64,000 nt of DNA, taken from assembly GCF_030345705.1 (NCBI RefSeq), contig NZ_JAUASW010000003.1, positions 248,001 to 312,000 of the forward strand. Reading direction: 5' to 3'. The notes beneath the pieces were generated by a model that had not been told where the DNA came from, did not search any database, and saw only the letters and a list, made by a program, of their open reading frames with translations. Shown piece by piece: positions 60,139 to 64,000 of this stretch (positions are counted from its first letter, which is position 1; each line of letters opens with the position of its first letter). The position numbers and the translations under genes were made by a program. The stretch is from Pelomonas sp. SE-A7. Its GTDB lineage: Bacteria > Pseudomonadota > Gammaproteobacteria > Burkholderiales > Burkholderiaceae_C.

Positions 60139-61140
60139 ATGAAACTTGCTACCTACAACGACGGATCGCGGGACGGCCAGCTGGTCGTCGTCTCGCGCGA
60201 CCTCAGCCAGGCCCATTACGCCAGCGGCGTGGCCACGCGGATGCAGCAGCTGCTGGACGACTGGAACTTCGTCGCGCCACAGCTGGAGGACCTGAGCCAG
60301 ACCCTGAACCACGGCAAGGCCCGCCACGCCTTCCCATTCGAGCCGCAGCGTTGCATGGCGCCGCTGCCCCGGGCCTATCAGTGGGCCGATGGCTCGGCCT
60401 ACATCAACCATGTGGAACTGGTGCGCAAGGCCCGCGGCGCCGAGGTGCCGGAGAGCTTCTACACCGACCCCTTGATGTACCAGGGCGGCAGCGACGACTT
60501 CCTCGGCCCCTGCCAGGGCGCCCGTTTCGTCTCAGAGGCCATGGGCATCGACTTCGAGGCCGAGATCGCCGTCATCACCGGCGACCTGCCCATGGGCACC
60601 GGCGCGGACGAGGCGCTGGAAGGCATACGCCTCGTGATGCTGGCCAATGACTGGAGCCTGCGCAACCTCATTCCCAATGAGCTGGCCAAGGGCTTCGGCT
60701 TCTTCCAGAGCAAGCCGGCCACAGCGTTCAGCCCGGTGGCCGTGACGCCCGACGAGCTGGGCGACGCCTGGAAGAAGGGCCGCCTCCATCTGACACTCCA
60801 GACCATGTGGAACGGTCGCAAGGTCGGCCAATGCGAAGCCGGGCCGGAGATGACGTTCCATTTCGGCCAGCTGATCGCCCACATCGCCAAGACGCGCAAT
60901 GTGCGGGCCGGCTCCATCGTCGGTTCGGGCACGGTCTCCAACAAGGACTGGGCCAAGGGCTACAGCTGCATCGCCGAGAAGCGCGCCATCGAGATGATCG
61001 AGAACAACGGCGAAGCCAAGACCGAGTTCATGAAGTTCGGCGACACGGTGCGCATAGAGATGAAGGGCAAGGACGGGCAGAGCCTGTTCGGGGCGATCGA
61101 GCAGGATGTTCTTCCGCTGCACGATGAAGTTGCGAAATGA
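60139..61140 (+). CDS. Fumarylacetoacetate hydrolase-family protein
   Basis: 333 residues. FAH-type domain with the metal ligands in D-F-E-A-E-I-A-V-I (about 136-144), N-D-W-S-L-R-N, and G-S-G-T-V-S-N-K in the lid region, followed by a G-D-T-V-R-I-E strand. FAH proteins cleave C-C bonds or decarboxylate 2-oxo acids in aromatic and sugar acid catabolism, using Mg2+ or Mn2+. It heads a four-gene coupled operon; the substrate is not set by context. The stop overlaps the nucleoside hydrolase start (ATGA). Confidence 0.9.
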   Translation: MKLATYNDGSRDGQLVVVSRDLSQAHYASGVATRMQQLLDDWNFVAPQLEDLSQTLNHGKARHAFPFEPQRCMAPLPRAYQWADGSAYINHVELVRKARGAEVPESFYTDPLMYQGGSDDFLGPCQGARFVSEAMGIDFEAEIAVITGDLPMGTGADEALEGIRLVMLANDWSLRNLIPNELAKGFGFFQSKPATAFSPVAVTPDELGDAWKKGRLHLTLQTMWNGRKVGQCEAGPEMTFHFGQLIAHIAKTRNVRAGSIVGSGTVSNKDWAKGYSCIAEKRAIEMIENNGEAKTEFMKFGDTVRIEMKGKDGQSLFGAIEQDVLPLHDEVAK

Positions 61141-62072
61141 AGCCAAGGCCGATATTGATCGACACCGACCCCGGCCAGGATGACGCCATCGCCATCCTGC
61201 TGGCCCTGGCCAGCCCGGAGCTGGAGTTGCTGGGCCTGACCTGCGTGGCCGGCAACGTGCCGCTGGCGCTGACCAGCCGGAACGCCCGCATCATTTGCGA
61301 GCTGGCGAATCGCAGCGACATCCCGGTCTATGCCGGCGCAGCCAAGCCCTTGCAGCGCGAGCTGGTGACGGCCGAGTTCGTCCACGGCAAGAGCGGCCTC
61401 GACGGCATCGAATTGCCTGAGCCGACCATGCCGCTGCGCGAGGGCCATGCGGTCGACTTCATCGTCGAGACGCTGATGCAGCGCGAGGGCGTCACCGCCT
61501 GCGCCCTGGGGCCGCTGACCAATATCGCGCTGGCGCTGGAACGCGAGCCGCGCATCGCCAAGCGCATCGAGCAGATCGTGCTGATGGGCGGTGGCTACTT
61601 CGAGGGCGGCAACATCACGCCGGCCGCCGAATTCAACTTCTATGTGGACCCGCAGGCCGCGGCCGCCGTGTTCGCCTCGGGCATCCCTATCACCATGGCG
61701 CCGCTGGACGTAACCCACCAGGCCCTGACCACCCGGCCGCGCATCGCCGCCCTGCGCGGTCTGGGCAACCGGGTCGGCGAGGTGGCCGCCCGCTGGATGG
61801 AGTTCTTCGAGCGCTTCGACGAACAGAAGTACGGCCAGGAAGGCGGCCCGCTGCACGACCCCTGCGTGATCGCCTGGCTGCTGAAGCCCGAGCTGTTCAC
61901 GGGCCGCTCCTGCAATGTCGAGATCGAGACCCACAGCGAGCTGACCCTGGGCATGAGTGTGGTCGACTGGTGGGGCGTCACGCCGCGGCCGCAGAATGCG
62001 TGGGTGCTGGGCGGCGTCGATGCCGACGGCTACTTCAAGCTGATCACCGAGAGACTGGGGAGATTGCCATGA
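61137..62072 (+). CDS. Inosine-uridine-type nucleoside hydrolase
   Basis: 311 residues. The calcium-binding nucleoside hydrolase motif D-T-D-P-G-Q-D-D-A sits at 9-17; L-G-P-L-T-N-I-A-L-A and H-D-P-C-V-I (carrying the metal-binding Asp) complete the site. The enzyme releases the base and ribose from nucleosides in purine/pyrimidine salvage. Overlaps both neighbours by four bases. Confidence 0.93.
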   Translation: MKPRPILIDTDPGQDDAIAILLALASPELELLGLTCVAGNVPLALTSRNARIICELANRSDIPVYAGAAKPLQRELVTAEFVHGKSGLDGIELPEPTMPLREGHAVDFIVETLMQREGVTACALGPLTNIALALEREPRIAKRIEQIVLMGGGYFEGGNITPAAEFNFYVDPQAAAAVFASGIPITMAPLDVTHQALTTRPRIAALRGLGNRVGEVAARWMEFFERFDEQKYGQEGGPLHDPCVIAWLLKPELFTGRSCNVEIETHSELTLGMSVVDWWGVTPRPQNAWVLGGVDADGYFKLITERLGRLP

Positions 62073-62746
62073 AGCGTAGACACCTGATCCTGGCGGCCGG
62101 TCCGGCCCTGTGGCTGCCCACCGCCCATGCCCAGCTGAGCGAGACCGATGCCGCCAGCGGCATTCGCGCGGCGCTGGAGCGCGGCGCCTCGTCGGCCGTT
62201 TCGCTGCTGGGCAAGAATGACGGCTTCTTCGCCAACCCGCTGGTGCGCATCGAGCTGCCCGACAAGCTCAAGAGCGCGGTCAAGCTGCTCAAGGCCACGG
62301 GCCAGGGCCAGAAGGTCGAGGACCTGCTGCTGGCCATGAACCGCGCCGCCGAGGCGGCCGTGCCGGCGGCCAAGCCGCTGCTGGTCAAGGCGGTCAAGGA
62401 CATCAGCGTCGAGGACGCGCTCAAGCTGGTCCGCGGCGGCAACGACAAGGCGGTCACCGAGTTCTTCGCCGGCAAGACCCGGGCGCCGCTGCACGATCAG
62501 TTCCTGCCCATCGTCACGCGCGCCACCGAGAAGGTGGCCCTGGCCGACAAGTACAACGCCGTGGCCGGCAAGGCCGCGGGCCTGGGCCTGCTCAAGGGCG
62601 ACGATGCCAATATCCAACAGTACGTCACCGGCAGGGCCCTGGACGGCCTGTTCCTGATGATCGGCGAGGAAGAAAAGAAGATCCGCCAGGACCCGATAGG
62701 CACGGGCAGCGCCCTCTTGAAGAAGGTGTTCGGGGGCAAGCCTTGA
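62069..62746 (+). CDS. DUF4197 secreted protein
   Basis: 225 residues with a short signal peptide (H-L-I-L-A-A-G-P-A-L-W-L-P-T-A-H-A). The helical mature part matches DUF4197: G-I-R-A-A-L-E-R-G-A, F-F-A-N-P-L-V-R-I-E-L-P, V-R-G-G-N-D-K-A-V-T-E-F-F and a closing L-I-G-E-E-E-K-K-I-R-Q-D-P. Periplasmic, function unknown. Coupled by overlap with its neighbours. Confidence 0.88.
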   Translation: MKRRHLILAAGPALWLPTAHAQLSETDAASGIRAALERGASSAVSLLGKNDGFFANPLVRIELPDKLKSAVKLLKATGQGQKVEDLLLAMNRAAEAAVPAAKPLLVKAVKDISVEDALKLVRGGNDKAVTEFFAGKTRAPLHDQFLPIVTRATEKVALADKYNAVAGKAAGLGLLKGDDANIQQYVTGRALDGLFLMIGEEEKKIRQDPIGTGSALLKKVFGGKP

Positions 62747-63396
62747 GCGAAGCCCTGGCCTGGACCAACCGTGAGCACGACCTGGACAGCGTGTCGGCGC
62801 TGCGCCGCACCTACCCGGCACCGGACGCTCCGGCCACGCTGGACAAGGAATGCGACCACGTCCATCCGCTGTACCGACCCTTCATCGACGCCGCCACTTT
62901 CTGCGTGCTGGCCACGCAGGCGGCCGACGGCCGGCTGGACACATCGCCGCGCGGCGATGCCCGCGGCCAGCTGGTCGAGGTGGTCGATGAAGGCCGCACC
63001 CTGCTGATGCCGGACCGGCGCGGCAACAACCGCATTGACAGCCTGCGCAACATCGTCCACGAACCGCAGGTGGCCTTGCTGTTCCTGATCCCCGGCATAG
63101 GCGAGGCCATCCGCGTGATGGGCCGGGCCCGCATCAGCGCTGCGCCAGCCCTGCTGCAGCGCTTCGCCGTCGATGGCGACAAGCTGCCCCGCTCGGTGCT
63201 GGTGGTCGAGGTGGACAAGGTGTTCTTCCAATGCGCCCGCGCCGTCAAGCGCTCGGGCCTGTGGGACCCGGCGGCGCAGATCGAGCGCAGCAGCCTGCCC
63301 TCGACCGGCTCGGTGCTGGCCGGGCTCAGTGCCGGTTTCGACGGGGCCGCCTACGACGAGGCGCTGCCGGCCCGGCAGCAGGCCACGCTCTATTGA
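62743..63396 (+). CDS. PPOX-type FMN-dependent flavoprotein (pyridoxamine 5'-phosphate oxidase family)
   Basis: 217 residues starting at TTG (62743), where TTGA overlaps the DUF4197 stop. Split-barrel motifs: F-C-V-L-A-T-Q-A-A-D-G-R, T-S-P-R-G-D, L-L-M-P-D-R-R-G-N-N-R, L-F-L-I-P-G, and the C-terminal F-Q-C-A-R-A-V-K-R-S-G-L-W typical of the MSMEG_1061-like subgroup. It binds FMN (or F420 in actinobacteria) and likely reduces a small molecule. The overlapping hydrolase on the other strand is convergent. Confidence 0.87.
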   Translation: MSEALAWTNREHDLDSVSALRRTYPAPDAPATLDKECDHVHPLYRPFIDAATFCVLATQAADGRLDTSPRGDARGQLVEVVDEGRTLLMPDRRGNNRIDSLRNIVHEPQVALLFLIPGIGEAIRVMGRARISAAPALLQRFAVDGDKLPRSVLVVEVDKVFFQCARAVKRSGLWDPAAQIERSSLPSTGSVLAGLSAGFDGAAYDEALPARQQATLY

Positions 63397-64000
63397 GCTG
63401 ACTGCACGAAGCGGCGAATCGCCTCGACCATCTCGGCGTCCTGGCCGAAGAAGCCATGCGGCGAGCGGCCTTCGCAGGCATCGCCGCTGGCGCCAGGACC
63501 GCCGGTGATCCGCTGCGCCTGCTTGCGCTGGGCCCCCAGGCGGCGCAGCACCTCTTCCATCTGTCCCGGCGGCGAGCGCAGGCAGGCATCGTCGGCATGG
63601 CCCAGCAGCAGCACCGGCTGACGGATGGTGGACAGGTCCAGGTCAAAGACCGATTGCGAGGTCCAGCCCTTGCGGCCCAGGGCCGTGCCGACGCTGACGA
63701 TGGAACTCAGCACCAGACCGTCCGGCGCGGCCGGCCCCTGCAGGCGCGACGCCGCATTGGCGGCCGAGATCGTGCCGCGGCTGGTGCCCAGCAGCCAGAC
63801 GGCGCCTCCATGGGCCTGGCGCAGGCTGGCTATCAGCTGGCCCAGGTCGGCCGCGTGGCGCGGATCGGTGCGAAAGCCGGCGAGACCGTCCTCGCCCGAC
63901 TGCTGGTCTGAAGGCGCATCGACCAGCACGGTGCCGAAGCCCAGCTCGCGCAGGAGAGGCTGGGCCCGGACCAGGGAGTTGCCCTTCAGCGCCGTGGCGC
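63390..64000 (-). CDS. Alpha/beta hydrolase, 5' end outside window
   Basis: The frame stays open from 63390 to the window edge, so the N-terminus is missing. Visible motifs: L-R-E-L-G-F-G-T-V-L-V-D-A-P-S strand, nucleophile elbow G-T-S-R-G near residue 50 of the visible part, L-G-H-A-D-D-A strand with the acid, and a C-terminal S-P-H-G-F-F-G-Q-D with the catalytic His. It should be an ester or peptide hydrolase. Its stop overlaps the convergent PPOX gene by seven bases. Confidence 0.8.
   Translation of the reverse strand, partial: ATALKGNSLVRAQPLLRELGFGTVLVDAPSDQQSGEDGLAGFRTDPRHAADLGQLIASLRQAHGGAVWLLGTSRGTISAANAASRLQGPAAPDGLVLSSIVSVGTALGRKGWTSQSVFDLDLSTIRQPVLLLGHADDACLRSPPGQMEEVLRRLGAQRKQAQRITGGPGASGDACEGRSPHGFFGQDAEMVEAIRRFVQSAQ

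Overview
The window is a gene-dense stretch of a high-GC bacterial chromosome, about two thirds G+C by eye. It most likely comes from a betaproteobacterium of the order Burkholderiales, in the Roseateles/Rubrivivax/Leptothrix neighbourhood. The cues are a PhaM-type polyhydroxybutyrate granule protein, a DUF3567 protein (largely a Burkholderiales marker), glcDEF, glpK/glpD and an HPr-rel-A cassette, together with strong G/C third-position bias. The species is not determinable from the sequence alone. I see no rRNA, tRNA, CRISPR array, insertion sequence, integrase or phage gene, and no gene-free stretch over 300 bases. The longest gaps (29202-29452, 5876-6114, 26165-26372) are described as features.

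Layout. 1-7445: an amidase cut by the window edge, GST-like proteins, a membrane-anchored response regulator, a transmembrane Ser/Thr kinase, two tandem paralogous secreted proteins, and an ArsR regulator with a fatty acid desaturase. 7453-14890: a molybdenum hydroxylase locus, with an XdhC/CoxF-type maturation factor divergent from a coxSLMDEG-like operon whose large subunit has the form II motif AYRGAGR, so CO is probably not the substrate. 14887-23095: regulators (WYL, LysR), an SDR, a GST, NDH-2, DUF1697, two VOC proteins, a GDT1-type exporter and an alpha/beta hydrolase. 23100-26210: glpK and glpD head to head with a terminator after glpD. 26229-32469: a duplicated 71-bp hairpin repeat, a TonB-dependent receptor, and the most interesting locus of the window.

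That locus (read leftward from 32469 to 29453) encodes a Tat-like, cysteine-rich exported protein with an exact C-x9-C periodicity, then an intrinsic terminator, then three translationally coupled genes: a PqqD-like peptide chaperone, an HprK-related P-loop kinase and a nucleotidyltransferase. It has the architecture of a post-translational modification cassette with its own substrate. The reaction catalysed by this HPr-rel-A type system is, to my knowledge, not established.

32628-44044: a YpfJ-type zinc metallopeptidase, a head-GIN repeat protein, a membrane protein, a PAS-GGDEF diguanylate cyclase, a PafA-like phosphatase lipoprotein, glcDEF and an IclR regulator. 44120-49064: a tightly overlapping SDR / flavin monooxygenase / BASS transporter / epimerase-like / EamA operon preceded by duplicated operator-like repeats. 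49061-64000: periplasmic binding-protein-like proteins, a FIST protein, PhaM, a TraB/GumN-like protein, an aspartic protease, an M3 peptidase, a double AAA+ ATPase, DUF3567, DUF3108, and a coupled FAH / nucleoside hydrolase / DUF4197 / PPOX operon, ending in a partial hydrolase.
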